This document shows positions 34,632-46,805 of a stretch of 64,000 nt of DNA, piece after piece. Made by a program: the position numbers and the translations under genes. Where the stretch lies: positions 2,294,001 to 2,358,000 of the forward strand of contig CM066304.1 of the NCBI GenBank assembly GCA_033807695.1, read 5' to 3'. The first letter of the stretch is position 1; every line of letters begins with the position of its first letter. Below the pieces are notes generated by a model. That model was not told the DNA's origin and ran no database searches. It saw only the letters and a program-made list of their open reading frames with translations. Origin of the DNA: Daedaleopsis sinensis (Eukaryota; Basidiomycota; Agaricomycetes; Polyporales; Polyporaceae).

Positions 34632-34921
34632 GCTTCATGGCACGGTCAGTTGGGGGTTAGGAGGAAGGTGTGGCTTGCAGGGAGTATCTTGGACGCGGCC
34701 GCTTTGTCCCATGGTCGCGAAACACTTAGAAGGTTGAAGTGGTCGACATGAGTGGTGTGCAACGGGCCGAATCGGGCCGCAGCCTGCCCTAACCTACCTT
34801 CTCACGCCTCCTAGTGGTACAGACTTCAGCGCTCAGCGCTCAGCGCTTCAGCTCACACGCGACCCATTGCTTTGCCTCAACACCTCCAATACTATCAGCT
34901 TTCATGCACGCTATTCACCAT

Positions 34922-35237
34922 GTCCTTTGTGCGCGGCACGACATCATCGCCGGCGACGCTGAGCCGCGCCACTTTTCACAGCTCCTTCGCCCACATTCAC
35001 GACCATGACTGCTCAATGCACGGAGTGGAGGATTGCGTGCATATATGCCAAAGTCATATGTTGGTCAAACTTAATCTCTTCATTAGATTCTCGACCCCAG
35101 AGGTCAAAACTTTTGCGTGGGGAGGGTTGAATACTCAGGAGAAGTTCTCTTGTCCCGAGGGCACTCTGTATTTGCTGCGTCACAGGGACAGGACGGGTAT
35201 GTACTTGATCTATCACGGTTTATTCCACATTCATTGA
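34922..35237 (+). CDS. Possible 5' exon of a gene truncated by a foldback element
   Basis: An ATG (MSFVRGTTSSPATLSRATFH) follows a pyrimidine-rich leader with repeated CGCTCAG motifs that looks promoter-like. The frame runs about 100 residues and stops 48 bp before the family 2 copy B terminus at 35285. No domain is recognised; it may be non-coding. Confidence 0.2.
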
Positions 35238-35284
35238 CGTCGAGTTGAAGTGCATATGACGGTCCCTGGTGATCGCAACTTTCT

Positions 35285-36755
35285 CACCTGTGGTCACCAC
35301 TTATTTATATATATACAGACTAGTGGTCCATAGGTTATTGTTACCTTGGCCCACCCTATGTAGCAAGCCCAGAGGCCCAGGACCCAATTACAAGGTGCAA
35401 TTTATAAAAGCATCATGTTGTGGATGAGCCCACAGGGAGCAATATAAAATGCGAAAGCTGTTGTAATAAGTCCACCATGGCACATTTTTAAATGTATAAA
35501 GTGATGTAAAATGGCCCTAAGGGTGCATTTACAACACACCCCAAGTGTTGTAAATAGTCCCCCATAGCGCATTTTTAAACAAATAGAAGGTTGTAATACA
35601 CCCCAGAGACCCAGTTAACAACCCACCCCAGGTGTTGTAAATGGTCCCCTGTGGCGCATTTTTAAACTGTTGGAGGGTTGTAATACATCTCTGAGACCCT
35701 GTTAACAACTCATCCCCTGTGTTGTAAATGAGCCTCTTGGCGCATTTTTAAACCGATGGAGGGTTGTAATACATCCCTGGGAGTCTGTTAGCAACTACCG
35801 GAGTGTTGTAATTGGTATCTAAGGCTTGTTATTAAATATTTGCACCTTTGATAATGATATGACCACCTTGTTATCTCTTCAGATAACAGTTTCTTATCTA
35901 TACTGATAGCCTGGCCATCTAATCTACTGCCCTGGGACCAATACCGCGTCACTGGGCGCTTATCTGGCATCTTTTCTCGCACCTTATTACCTCATTTAGG
36001 CAGGTAGGTAGCTGGGCTACCCTAGGGGGGCCCACTTCCTCACCCTCTACCTCCCTCATTTCTTGATGGATTCCCTCCATTCAAGTGGTGGTATACTTGT
36101 ATATTGAATGGCTACTACCCTGTACAAAGTGAGGGTACAACCGCCTCCAATCAGTGCACTGCAATGATAGAAATGGTCGCTTTATTGGGGTATTGAATGC
36201 TGAATAGCTTGATAACCGCTGGGTGCACTATCATGTACAAGGTACTGTTGGAAAGGGCTATGCTGGGGCTTTCCAACGAGCCCTCATACATGCCGATCCG
36301 TCCATGGGAACTCTAGGTATGCACGGGTGCTCCTCCTAACCTACCCCCAAATTGTCCGGGATATACCTCTAGCAATTTCTAATCAATCAATGTGATCCTT
36401 TTTGTGTTCAATGTGTATACTGTACTACTCCTAAGACCCACAGTGTGCCTGGCCATGCACTCCATTGATTCAGATAGAATATGTGTACACAATCAGTGCG
36501 CAGGTTACCCTCCTAATAACGCACCCAATATTCCACCGATTAGCATGTGTAAGGCACAGTTGGAAAGCCATAAAATATAGCTTTCTAACGGTACCTTACC
36601 CATCTCCATACACCCAGCAGACACATAGATACATGCATGTTATCCTCGTACCACCTCTTAACACTATTTACTTCATATCTTACTCTACCGATTACCAAAT
36701 CACATCATTCTTTCTTCGGTAGCCTACCAGTACTTAGCATATTTCAGATCATGGA
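35285..36755. mobile_element. Family 2 foldback element copy B, truncated (left arm only)
   Basis: Starts CACCTGTGGTCACCAC, like the termini of copies A and C. It passes through a tandem array (35450-35830), the GATAA-rich block, the GCGTCACTGGGCGC palindrome and the same core as copy A. Homology to copy A (28150-28725) stops abruptly at about 36755, before the central spacer. No right arm is found nearby, so the second half was deleted. Confidence 0.85.
35450..35830. repeat. Subterminal tandem array B (about 43-44 bp half-unit, 86 bp pair)
   Basis: Half-units begin GTTGTAA and alternate between a GTTAACAAC-containing type and a GCGCATTTTTAAAC-containing type, giving an 86 bp higher-order unit repeated about four times. 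GTTAAC and the TTACAAC/GTTGTAA pairs create dyads. The sequence is unrelated to arrays A and C. Confidence 0.78.
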
Positions 36756-37241
36756 TGTGCTAAGGCACAAGCACTTTGAGAAGTTTAAAGTGAAAAAGGT
36801 GTACATCATATGAACATTTCACCCTCTTCGTCAGCTCTGCTCACGCGATCACACATACAACATCAACACTGCTGGTAGGTGAACGGGCGCAACAGTGGCA
36901 TCATCCACGTTCCTAATAGTGTTGTACTGTTAGACTCCACAGTGCACGAGTGACTTTAGAAGTATGTCGATGATAGCATGCGCAATCATACTCAAGGGAA
37001 AGCCAGAGCCATGGATGGGGGATGGAAGGTCAGTACAGCCATCCATGACACCTTGAATCATCACCACCGATCAGCATTAGAGCGCCCATGTGTACAGCCT
37101 GTTCGGCCTGATCCGTTCCTAATAGTATCTCATTGCCAACCAACATATTCAACCATCCACACGCATATTGACACTAACCTGCGTCACAGAGACGCAGGTA
37201 ACGCCATCCCGGCCCTGGTATAAATCATCCATGGTCGCGTA
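36756..37241. other. Stretch without a supported gene
   Basis: An 81-codon frame at 36978-37223 has no recognisable motif. It may hold the promoter of the gene starting at 37242. Nothing else is supported. Confidence 0.4.
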
Positions 37242-37942
37242 ATGTCACCTAGTTGGCCGACCATGTCGATGTCTGTTCCGTCCTCAGCCACCTGTGCACC
37301 AAACGACCCGGAGCGGCGGCCCATCTGGTACGACGGACCCGAGACACTTGAAGGCCTGGAGGCGGCCATTTGGATAGGTTTCACCCCTCCGGAGCCCGCC
37401 CAACTCGAGATCCGCCTCATCGGCACCAACCGCTACCATCCGGACGGCCTGGTCAATGGCACAGTGAGTGAACGAACCATGCCAGCGTTGTAGCCCTGCA
37501 AACTAATGGAATAACAGATCCTTGTCCCTATGTCACTCGAGGATGTGCACAGGGACGCGATCAGTCACCGTTGGGACAGTTGCCTGCGTGCCGCAGTGAC
37601 CAACGACGACTTCCTGTGGCCCCGCCTCAACAGCCAACAGAGGCTGATCATGCGCGACCTAATCATCGTGTTTCGTGCATTCACGCTGAGTCGGAGAGAT
37701 CATATTCCGCTGTCCATATGGGAGGAGTGGTATCCTGTGCTGTGCGACGGGGTGCCACACAGGGAGATCATGCGGGCGGAGGACCACCAGAAGAGGGTGG
37801 TTGCATGGATGCGGGCGCAATACTCGGTAAGTGTGTATTTCGGGCAGTTGCATGAGGTGCCGAACTTACGATAGGTTATGTGTAGCGCCTCTATCCCGAC
37901 GTTGCCGATGATGGTCGGGCGCACGGGGCCGGGAACCCATAG
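37242..37942 (+). CDS. Uncharacterised agaricomycete protein, 195 aa, three exons
   Basis: Exons 37242-37463, 37518-37826 and 37886-37942; both introns are GTGAGT/GTAAGT...AG and in phase 0, and the frame is open throughout. Motifs: RPIWYDGPETLEGLEAAIWI, RLIGTNRYHPDGLVNGT, HRWDSCLRAAVTNDDFLW, LIIVFRAFTLSRRDHIPLS, VVAWMRAQYS and a terminal RLYPDVADDGRAHG. I have seen this compact helical family in agaricomycete genomes; no function is known. It is one of the few intact non-transposon genes here. Confidence 0.65.
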
Positions 37943-38590
37943 GGGGAGGTACTATCTTGTCATCTGTGTCGATTGTAAATCACGATCAACATCGAGACCC
38001 GCGCGGTGGTGTCCTCCTGAATTTGTGGCGTGTATGATAACCGTGGCGGGAGTCACTTGAGTAGTAGGCCGGCTGCACTGAGAATGTCAGCATGATTGAT
38101 ACTGTAAGCAACAACACAAAAAATGGCCGCAAGTGTGCACCACAAGGAATATCGCAGAGGCACCATGATTGGATACACCCGGATAGGATCGATGAGAGAT
38201 CAGTTAATCACTGACGTAGTTCGCAATAGTGCAAGCTGACTAGTTACATTGCAATACACGAGTGATAACATAAACTGAGACATGAGTTATACTGAATACC
38301 GCAATCCCACCTATCGCAATTACACCATATTATATCATGAACTTGAAGGGCCCACTAGGCAGGGCACGAATGATAGCACATGGAGAGTGTCATAGTCATA
38401 GCATAAGTAGGCGGACCCCACACAAACACGGGCCGAACACCAACCTGAGCACAGGCCGTTTACGTGAGGAACATCATACAATGTTGGTAAGCATTACACG
38501 GGGACACCAATTGCACAACGACTCATTGTGGGTGTATGTGTAAAGAACATTACAACAGGTACCTAAACGAATGTCAGTACCCGTACCTCG

Positions 38591-40720
38591 CTACTACTTT
38601 GTCACCCCATGCACGCGGCGAAACAGAGCCCATTTGCCGCGCGGAGTTCGCCCATATGCCATCCAACGTTCGACTTCGCCTGGGATTTGTTTGGCCCCAT
38701 AGTACCGCCGATAGTTATCGCTGAAGGTCTGCTTGACATGGGAATGTCCAGGGAATGCCTGTTCGAACACTGGCTTGGTCTTCATGCCTGCATCCCGGTT
38801 CACCTGCCATTCCTCGAATCCAGTGGCCATGTCGACGAAGTAACGTAGAGGCCAGCCACCTTTGGACGGTCCGTTGGGGGCGGGGAAGGAGGGAGAGGGT
38901 TGGAGGGTGTCGAACGTGTTGGTCCAGTGGAGACTGGGAGGTCAGGCAACGAGGCCGATAAGGTATCAGACATCCCGGGCGATGGCAGCAGAGATGAAGC
39001 CCCCAATGTATCGTCCAGCGATAGATCATGTTCGTCGAGGTTGGGAAAAAGCACGGGCAGGGGAGAGCGGCGAGATGCCTAGAGGTAGGAAGGTCATCGA
39101 CGTTGTCCCCGCCCCAATCATAGCGAAGCGATGACGGAGTATGAGGGCGGGATGAGCTAGAGGAGGCACCCCGCGAAGGAGGCAGAGAAGCAATCGAGCG
39201 GGCAGAGACAGGGCTCATACGCTCACTGGATATGTTCAAGTTGTGTGGAGAACCAGGGAGGAGGGCGCCAAGAGCGTTCTGAGGAGAGCCGAAGTTGAAG
39301 GAGAAATCGGCATCGGACGGCATATGACGGATGCGACGTGGCGTCACTGGGAGAGAAGAGCTGCGAGTGGACGAGAGGATGATGTCAGACACAGACTATC
39401 CACAGAGGAAATTGAACACTTGCCCACGCAGAGACCCAGAAGGACTTTGCCCTCCCGCAGAGAGCGGAGCGCATTAGCGCTTGCGGCCGTGAGGGGGCAT
39501 CCCAGGGGCGCGAGACACTCTGAACGTCTTGTAGAGGAGCTCTCCACACACCTCGACGTTACACTGGGAGGACTGAGCGTTGGTTTCAATCCAGTTGAAC
39601 GACGGCCAATCAAAGTAGGAATAGTAAGTATTCAAGAGATGAAAACGCTCGACGAGATGTTCAGAGTCGTGAGGGTGAAACCATGGATAGCGCGGGGCAA
39701 CGACGCGGACATTGACTGGGTCCGAGTCATTCTACATGCAGATTGAGCAGACACAGTTTCAATACCTCGTGGTACCAGGTAACAGTCACCGACTTCTTGA
39801 ATTGGACTACATCTTCATTTTCGGCAATACCGTCCTGAGCCCTCTAACGATCTTGGAGCTCGTTGCACTTGAGGAAATCTTCATACAGTGGGGAGATAGA
39901 TATCGCGTAAGTTGGAAGATGGGGGATGCCCTCAGCGGTCACAGGGCGGCGCCCCCGAGCTGTTCTGGACGGGTTAGGGGGGGCTATGCCGGGGCGGCCA
40001 CCGATTGGCATCATAGCCAGAGCGCCGGGGGGAACATTATGGACGGGGGCGGCTGGAGCGGCGGCGACGGGAGCAGGAACAGTGACGGGGGCGGCGACAG
40101 TAGCAGGAGCAGCTGCGGGAGCAGGCGCGGGGACGGGCACGGGCACGGGCATGGGCGCGGGAGCAAGACCGGCGGTGGGAGCAGGACGGTGAGGGCCTTG
40201 AGGTACTGCGCCGCAGCGCCGGCGACGACCTGTGGGGGGGATGTTTGAGGAACGGATTGGATACATCAAGTGCCTGAGGACGCTCACCTGTACGCGTTTG
40301 ACCGACAGCTCGACAATGAGCAACGACTGGACACTCGCTGAGCAATGGAGCGTTGGCGTGAGCATCGGCACAGCAGACTTGACATAGACCAAATAGACAC
40401 GTGATGTTGATTACTGACCGATGGCCTTGAGGGGCGCACCTGCGTCCAGGACATGGCTTCTGCGTGTCGGGCTTGCCTTTTGGAATGTCATCACACCACT
40501 CGAAGTAGTTGCAACGGTTCAGGTGTGAAGATGGTGGGTCGTTTTTGATGCACTGGGTGGACGGAGGTCATTGTAAGGACAGTGAAGTGGGAGTAAGAGG
40601 CGACACCGTGCTTACCACTTCGTACCAACAATCTCGATGTGATTCATAATTTGTGCTTACATAGCACGGGGGCGGAGACCTTGGCAATATGACAGATAGG
40701 ACACTCGCCGAGATGGGAGA
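38591..40720 (-). pseudogene. Zinc-finger / proline-rich agaricomycete gene, decayed
   Basis: Read leftward from about 40720. Pieces are in different registers: LSHLGECPICHIAKVSAPV; a Cys/Asn segment resembling a GRF-type zinc finger (HLNRCNYFEWCDDIPKGKPD, then KPCPGRRCAPQGH); a Pro/Ala/Val-rich linker (about 39930-40200); a Ser/Pro linker (SLPVTPRRIRHMPSDADF onward); and finally WPLRYFVDMATGFEEWQ...YGRTPRGKWALF near 38600-38850. The final domain and the zinc finger are parts I would expect in one agaricomycete protein. At least two frame changes near 38850 and 39040 lack convincing introns, so I call it broken. Confidence 0.5.
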
Positions 40721-42187
40721 GCGGATCGAGTTGTTCGGGCAGGAATGGAAACACCATTTTGGGGGGGGGAAGGTGCACACACCGCCAAAACGCAGAGTGA
40801 CAGGGTATATATATAGGGGTGAAACAAAATTGGGGCCGCGGACAGGCACAGCGCACAGTAGTCTGTGTCGGATACGATCGGACGATCAGTGCGTTGGGCC
40901 ATATGGATGTGGAACAATGTGCTGACCAAGGACCACAGCGGGATCGTGGGCCAGGCGTCAGTACCCTCGCAGTGTGCATGAACTGCGCCGAAGACAATAC
41001 GAGGTAGGCTGAGGGGGGAGCGATGTCAGTAGAATACATAATGGAAAGTATGTCCCCGAGGGTATCCGGGGCTGTCTCGAGGGTTCGTATCGCGAAATGG
41101 ACGTCTGGAATGACAGAGATTACCTTCAAGAAATCATCATGCGACGGAGACGTGAAACACAGTGGACCAACCACATACTGTCATGCAGTGATAGTGTGCG
41201 CAGTTGAGGCTGGCGCAAAACCACCATAATTGCGCCTTTACTTGGCTAACAATGTCGACTTGAGTGGACATCGTGACGGGGCTGCTCTGGGCTACTGCCA
41301 TGGTTCAACGGGGTGTCGCAACCTGTGTGCAGGATGGTCTGGCTGAACCTGCGCTGACAGTAGTTAAATCACACTCGTACTTTTTGGGATTCATCTGCAA
41401 CACGCAGCAGAGCGCAGACCGCCCAATGGACGCACTCCTAGTACCGTTCCTGCAAGGGGAAGTTTCATGTGAACTGCCCGGGGCCGCTAGTACACCGACC
41501 ACCCTCGTGGAGTGCTATATATTGTATGTTATTGACTTCGCGGTTCGCTGGACAATGACATACAACATTGCTCGATTGTCAGCTAAAATAGTATAACTAA
41601 CGACAGAAATGCGATCACGTACACGGTACCAGTACTGTGAGATTGAATGGATGCAACTTGGAAGCGACGGCACGGTTCCGCATATAGTTAGAGGAGCCCT
41701 GCCATAGAGCGGAGCGGCTCCGGATGGAACTCGAGTGCTTGAGATCGTACCCGGTGTGGTTGCGGTCAAATACATTGTACGCAGCTGAGTGCGGAGCAGG
41801 TCAGGTATCTTAAATAGCCCGCTGCGTGCCACGGAGCGGTTTAAATTATGCACATCCGGAGTCGGCTCATACGTTCGGTAAAAGGTGCATGCACAATGTT
41901 GTGACGGAAGGGTAACGGTTGAAGTCATAGGATATGTGTGGAGGGGTGCATAGGGAGGATGCGCAGGTATTCTGCAGGAGCGGAACATGCGTAGGGCGTA
42001 GTGATGCCGTCATAGTGGAGTCCGGCGGACTGTGCACCAAAACCCCAACCTTCTGGGAAGCACAGCAATTACTAGGTGTCACACGGAGGACCCTACTAAT
42101 ATCACCAGCCATGAACTGCAACATCAGTATTTATATCACTTCCTCCGAGTCCACTGAGTGTTGCGCTCGCTACTATCCTCATCAACA
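40721..42187. other. Region without a supported gene
   Basis: Several frames of 90-180 codons overlap on both strands (for example 40644-41174 minus, 41264-41596 plus, 41515-41988 minus), and none has a recognisable motif or convincing splice structure. The right-hand end may contain the promoter of the next gene. Confidence 0.4.
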
Positions 42188-43621
42188 TGACTGCTTCATT
42201 TGAAAACAACTCTATTGATACAGAGCACTTCGGAAGAATCTCTATGAAACACGCCATTCGAAGATGCAGAAGCGACAGGATGATACGAAGGATGACCGTT
42301 ACGGATCACCCCCAGCCAGTGAGTAATTACTTACTGTCGCTATTAACAGTCTGATCACTTCACTTTGATTAGAGCACAAACACATACAACTCCACGTCTC
42401 ACCAGTAACAGCCCTGTCAAAGTCGGACCACCGTAACCATCAGGAGTCAATGTCTGACTTCCGGGGCAGGGCTGAGTCCATGTCCAGCGGTGCTCAAAGT
42501 ACAATACGTTCAGCTGCTTTGGTCACAACTAGCAAGACTCAATACGGGAGTGTACCATGCACAATCTCCTCCAACGATGAAGGGATTGACCGACAGAACA
42601 AGACAGTTTGTTTTGCTGTGGAAACCGTGAGTATAGCTCCATTATGATGATTGCGCAGTCGTGTCTCACACTCAACCTTCCTCCTCCTCCTTTTCATGCA
42701 TGGGTAATATCCTACGTCAAATACCCAGGAGACCCTCGATCCAGTCCAATCAACTGCAGAAAACAGAAACAGGACATCACTAGCAAACATTCGAAGCACC
42801 TTACGTAGGCCCACTGTGAAAGTAAGCCATGGTGTTACTATCTCCGCTATGCTGCATGTAGATTTGTAGTAACATCTCACTATGAAGGTCTTCATTTTTG
42901 AAAATGGCATACCAAGTCACTGATCACTGTCAGACAGGACACCCGATTGCGCACCGTCTTTCAGTACCGACACTCCTCAAGTACTTGGGCAACTGTAGAG
43001 AGCCTTGCTCATGGATTAACCTAGATCTGGTCCAAACCCAAGCTCAGATTATTGCTGCAGACCTCCAAATCATATGGGATGCCATCTACAGTGATCGCAT
43101 TGGTTGAACTGTGCACCGTGGAGATGAGGTGTTCAACACGGTGAGTTCACCAATCACACTTCCTGACTGCCAGCAGTTGCTGATCAAGTCTCAGGCAATG
43201 AGTTGTGTTCACAGTTGGCTTCTTGAATTTTCCACTGCGGCAATACAAATTCTCAATGGTTTCTTCAGATCGTTCCCCAACGAGTATTCTGACATGGAAT
43301 GGTTACTGTCTTAAACTCATAAAGGATGCACGTATTCTCTTTGCAAAGCCTCATCGCGACAGCCAAGTAACTCACAGGATGTTTCAGGACCTGTTCTGAT
43401 CACTGACACATTATTATGCCTAGGTGTATCATGCTGCAATGTTGTGGTTTGCTCGATGCCTCACCGCTAATCAGATAGCCCGGATTAAGATACCGCGATA
43501 CCAGTGCATACTTGGTACACTGTACACCGCGTGGACTGCGCACGACCAGTCACACCTCCGGACAAGATTGGACAACTCCGACAACTCAGAATCGGACGAT
43601 GCTGGGGCGTATGATGAGTAG
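42188..43621 (+). CDS. Uncharacterised multi-exon gene, possibly frameshifted
   Basis: Starts MTASFENNSIDTEHFGRISM. Candidate introns are GTGAGT...TTAG (42320-42372) and GTGAGT...CCCAG (42628-42731). Later exons read SWINLDLVQTQAQIIAADLQ, TLPDCQQLLIKSQAM, MLWFARCLTANQIARIKIPR and TRLDNSDNSESDDAGAYDE, with a stop at 43621. The phase of the first intron does not match cleanly, so there is either a missed exon or a frameshift. The protein would be helical with an acidic tail. No family is recognised. Confidence 0.35.
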
Positions 43622-43854
43622 AGGTCTATAGCACGTTCAAATTGTGATAACAGAAGCTCGAATAACAGGAACACTCCGGAGTGATGTTCAGGATTGGCGA
43701 ATCTTCAGACATGATAAATCTTGCTGCAACACATCTAGCAGAGCGTGAATGTCAACTCTGAGATTTAGAGGAGCTTCATCGTATGTAAGATGGGGAAATC
43801 TCTCACTCAGGCCGCAATTTGACTCCTTATCCTCACCATCTTGCCTTGACCACC

Positions 43855-44450
43855 TCATTTGATTTGTCCCCTGTGATCCTTCCAGCTCCTCCCTCCTCCC
43901 TCCTCACCTGCCTGTGCACTGGAAATGTTCTTCATTGCCAGCTGAGCCATTGCCAGCCTCGGCTCTGCCCCCGCTCTCAAGGTGTCTGACAGTTTGGTGA
44001 TCTCCTCATCAGAGACGCTGCCGGAACGCCTACTCAGCGGTCCCGAACGGCTGCCCTGCCCACCGCCCCCCTTTCCCGCACCTGCTGGCTTCTTTGCGAC
44101 TGGCTTCTCCTTATCCTTCGCCTTCCCCCTCGGCTTGTTCTTCACCTTGTCCCCACCTTGTCCCCACCTCCTGCCGTCTCCCGCTTCTTCTTTGCCGCCG
44201 CCTTCTTCTTCTTGAGCTCCTTTAGCTGCGCATCAAGGTTGCTCAGGGAGCTGGACTTGCTGTTGTCCGATGAGTCCGAGATCTCAATCTCAGCAGCTTT
44301 ACGTTTGGAAGGGCGATGGACTGGTGGCATGATGCTGAGAAACCGGACTGTCGTGAGCAGCATCTGACGCCGGTCCACAGTATGAGATGAAACGATGTGC
44401 TTGCGGTTGTGGGGTGTGCGGTAGCTGCTGCTCCTACTACTGAAGTCTGT
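43855..44450 (-). pseudogene. Host gene, C-terminal half, separated from its N-terminal half by an inversion
   Basis: Minus strand from 44450: TDFSSRSSSYRTPHNRKHIV leads to MPPVHRPSKRKAAEIEISDS, then a Lys-rich coiled stretch (LDAQLKELKKKKAAAKKKRE), a Lys/Gly/Pro-rich linker and EEITKLSDTLRAGAEPRLAM. The basic low-complexity composition suggests a nuclear protein. An exact 11 bp tandem duplication (ACCTTGTCCCC at 44144-44154 and 44155-44165) shifts the frame; with one copy the frame would be continuous to the stop. At 44450/44451 the sequence switches to copia reverse-transcriptase DNA on the other strand. The N-terminal half lies at 49676-49861 in the opposite orientation and joins in frame. 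Confidence 0.6.
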
Positions 44451-46404
44451 AAGGCGCTGCAGCACACGCGCAAGTGCATCTTTGTTGGCTATCCGGAGGG
44501 CACGAAGGCGTGGTACTTTTGGGATCCTGCTGCAAAGAAATTCCTCATCTCCTCGCATGCTGTCTTCGACGAACGCTGCTTCCCTGGCAACTCGCCATTC
44601 ATCAACGTGTTTGGAGTCCTTCTAGACGACGTTGACGTTCCTGGAGCACCCGACGATGCAGAAGACCGGCCGGAGGGTGTCCCTGATCTGCCAGAGCTGC
44701 ATGATCAGGGGGGTGACGACGACGATGATCCTGCACCTCCAGCACCTCCCGCTGCACCTCCTGCGCCTCCTGCACCTCCTGCACCTCCTGCGCCGCAACA
44801 TCCTCCTCCACCGGATCACGAGCCCTCTCCCGACGTCGATTCGCGTCCTCCCAGTCCTCCTGCACCTCCTCTGCCCAATCCAGCTCCCCTCGCTCGCCCA
44901 TCTGCGCACAGGCAAGCTGACGTTCACGGCGGCTTCAGGCCCTATCCTGTGCTCGCTCGCAAGCTCCCCGCTCGCTCGACGCGCTACAACGGCTCACTGA
45001 ACAACCAGGACCTCGAACGACAGAATCGGGTCGATCCAGCTCCTCCCCCTGCCTGCACGTAGAGCCCCAGCTCGTCCTCCTACTCCGACGTCCTCCGACG
45101 ATGAACTAGACCTCCTGTCTGGCCACGAGGATGTGTTTGCATGCTCATTCGCTGCAATGCTCGCTGGCATCGAGGATGTCTACACGGAGCAGCGCGATGA
45201 CTTCCTCTCGCACGACAATGCGCTGGCCTTCGCTTTTGAGTGCTGCATCGAGCATGCGTCAAAAGCAGAGCAGGAACACCTCGGGGAGCCTCGCTCCATC
45301 TCCGAAGTCATGTGTCTGCCTCCAGACGTCCAGACGAGCAGGACAAGTGGCTGAAGGCTGCCCAGGACAAGATCCAGTCGCTCGTCGAGAACGGGATGTT
45401 CCAACTTGTGCAGCTGCCCCCTGGTTGAAAGGCCATTGGCTCTCGCTGGGTCTTTCGGGTCAAGCGCAATGCAGACAGTTCAGTCGAGTGGTACAAGGGC
45501 CGTCTTGTCGCGAAGGACTTTGGACAGCGCCCTGGCTTCGACTACAACGAGACCTTCGCTCCGACGCCCAAGTGGGCCTCCATTCGCGCGATCCTTGCCA
45601 TCACTGCGTTAGAGGACCTCGAGAGAGATCTCGTCTGCGTACCTGAACGGCGAGCTGCAGGAAGAGGTCTACATGCAGCGGCCTGATGGTTTTGTCGAGA
45701 AGTCCTCCGAGTGGGTGTGACGTCTGCGCAAGTCGCTCTACGGCCTCAAGCAGGCTGTCGCTGCTGGCACGAGAAGCTCCACGAGGTGCTCACGGAGATC
45801 GGCTTCACTCGCCTCGTCTGCGAGCACAGCGTCTGGGTCTACGTGCGAGATGGAGTGCGGATGTTTGTCCCAGTCTTTGTGGACGACATCACCATTGCAG
45901 GGAAGTCCAAGACCGCTATCCAGCGCGTTAAGGACAACCTCAGTGCGCGCTAGACCACACTGGCTGCCCTGACACTGGTCGCTCCACCTCTGGCTATGTG
46001 ATCAAGATGGGCACTGGTGCGATTTCTTGGTCCAGTCGCCTGCAGACTGTTGCGCTGTCTACCACAGAGGCAGAGTTTGTCACTGCAGTTGCTGCTGGCC
46101 AGGAGGTGCTCTGGCTGCGCAATCTCCTCACGGAGTTTGAGTACGATGTCTCTGCTGCGTCAAAGCTGCAGATCGACAATCTCTCTGCACTCTCTGTTGC
46201 AAAAAACCCGGAGCATCATGGCCGCATGAAGCACCTTGATTTGCGCTTCTACTGGCTCCGGGATGAAGTAGCGAAGGGACACATCGAGATTGTGCATCTG
46301 CGCACGTCGGACATGCCGGCAGACATCCTCACAAAGTCTCTGCCCAAGCCCAAAGTGCTGGACATGGGATGCTCAGATTGCAGATTTGATGGGTCAGGGG
46401 GGTG
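44451..46404 (+). pseudogene. Ty1/copia retrotransposon, downstream half (RT and RNase H), decayed
   Basis: Begins abruptly inside the integrase C-terminal region (KALQHTRKCIFVGYPEGTKA, WYFWDPAAKKFLISSHAVFD). A Pro/Asp-rich linker follows, then reverse transcriptase in several registers: EPRSISEVM, GSRWVFRVKRNADSSVEWYK, GRLVAKDFGQRPGFDYNETF, FVDDITIAG (catalytic DD). After a deletion near 45955 comes RNase H: STSGYVIKMGTGAISWSSRL, LSTTEAEFV, GRMKHLDLRFYWLRDE and DILTKSLPKP. The DNA then runs through GGGTCAGGGGGG, a plausible polypurine tract, into the 3' LTR. Stops and frameshifts rule out function. Confidence 0.88.
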
Positions 46405-46805
46405 TGTTGAACTCGGTGCGATAACTCTCGTTCTAGTGCCCCGTTCAAGTCACAATTTCTACTATAGGTTACTTACCATGCATTCCACTAATGTTAACAT
46501 TGCGGTGTCGGCGCCATTGCGTCGTCCGGAGTTATCGGACTTTTGTGTTGCCTTGTTTATCTTTTCAGCACCGCATTTTCTCCCAGTGCTTCTTTTGTTG
46601 ATTTTCAGCGCTGGGTGGCTGTGGAACTGTACAGGTCTTTTCCACGGGCTAGCGCACACGTAGATAGACCGATGTGTCGAGCTCTGGAGTCCTTAGACTT
46701 CACAGAGCTCGACTTAGGTGTGTATCTTCGTTATATCTTCAGTATAGACTTCACAGAGCTCGACTTAGGCCATTGTGATCGCTCTGAGGCCCGCTGCAGT
46801 CAACA
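46405..46805 (+). repeat. Copia 3' LTR (401 bp)
   Basis: Starts TGTTGA and ends TCAACA. It matches the reverse complement of 52155-52454 for most of its length. It carries two extra segments: about 17 bp near 46489 and a roughly 53 bp internal duplication of the CACAGAGCTCGACTTAGG block (46703-46770), so the two LTRs have diverged by indels. Confidence 0.8.

Noticed and set aside
39926..40248. Gly/Ala/Ser-rich plus-strand frames
   Set aside because: They are the antisense of a Pro/Ala/Val-rich linker in the minus-strand zinc-finger pseudogene.
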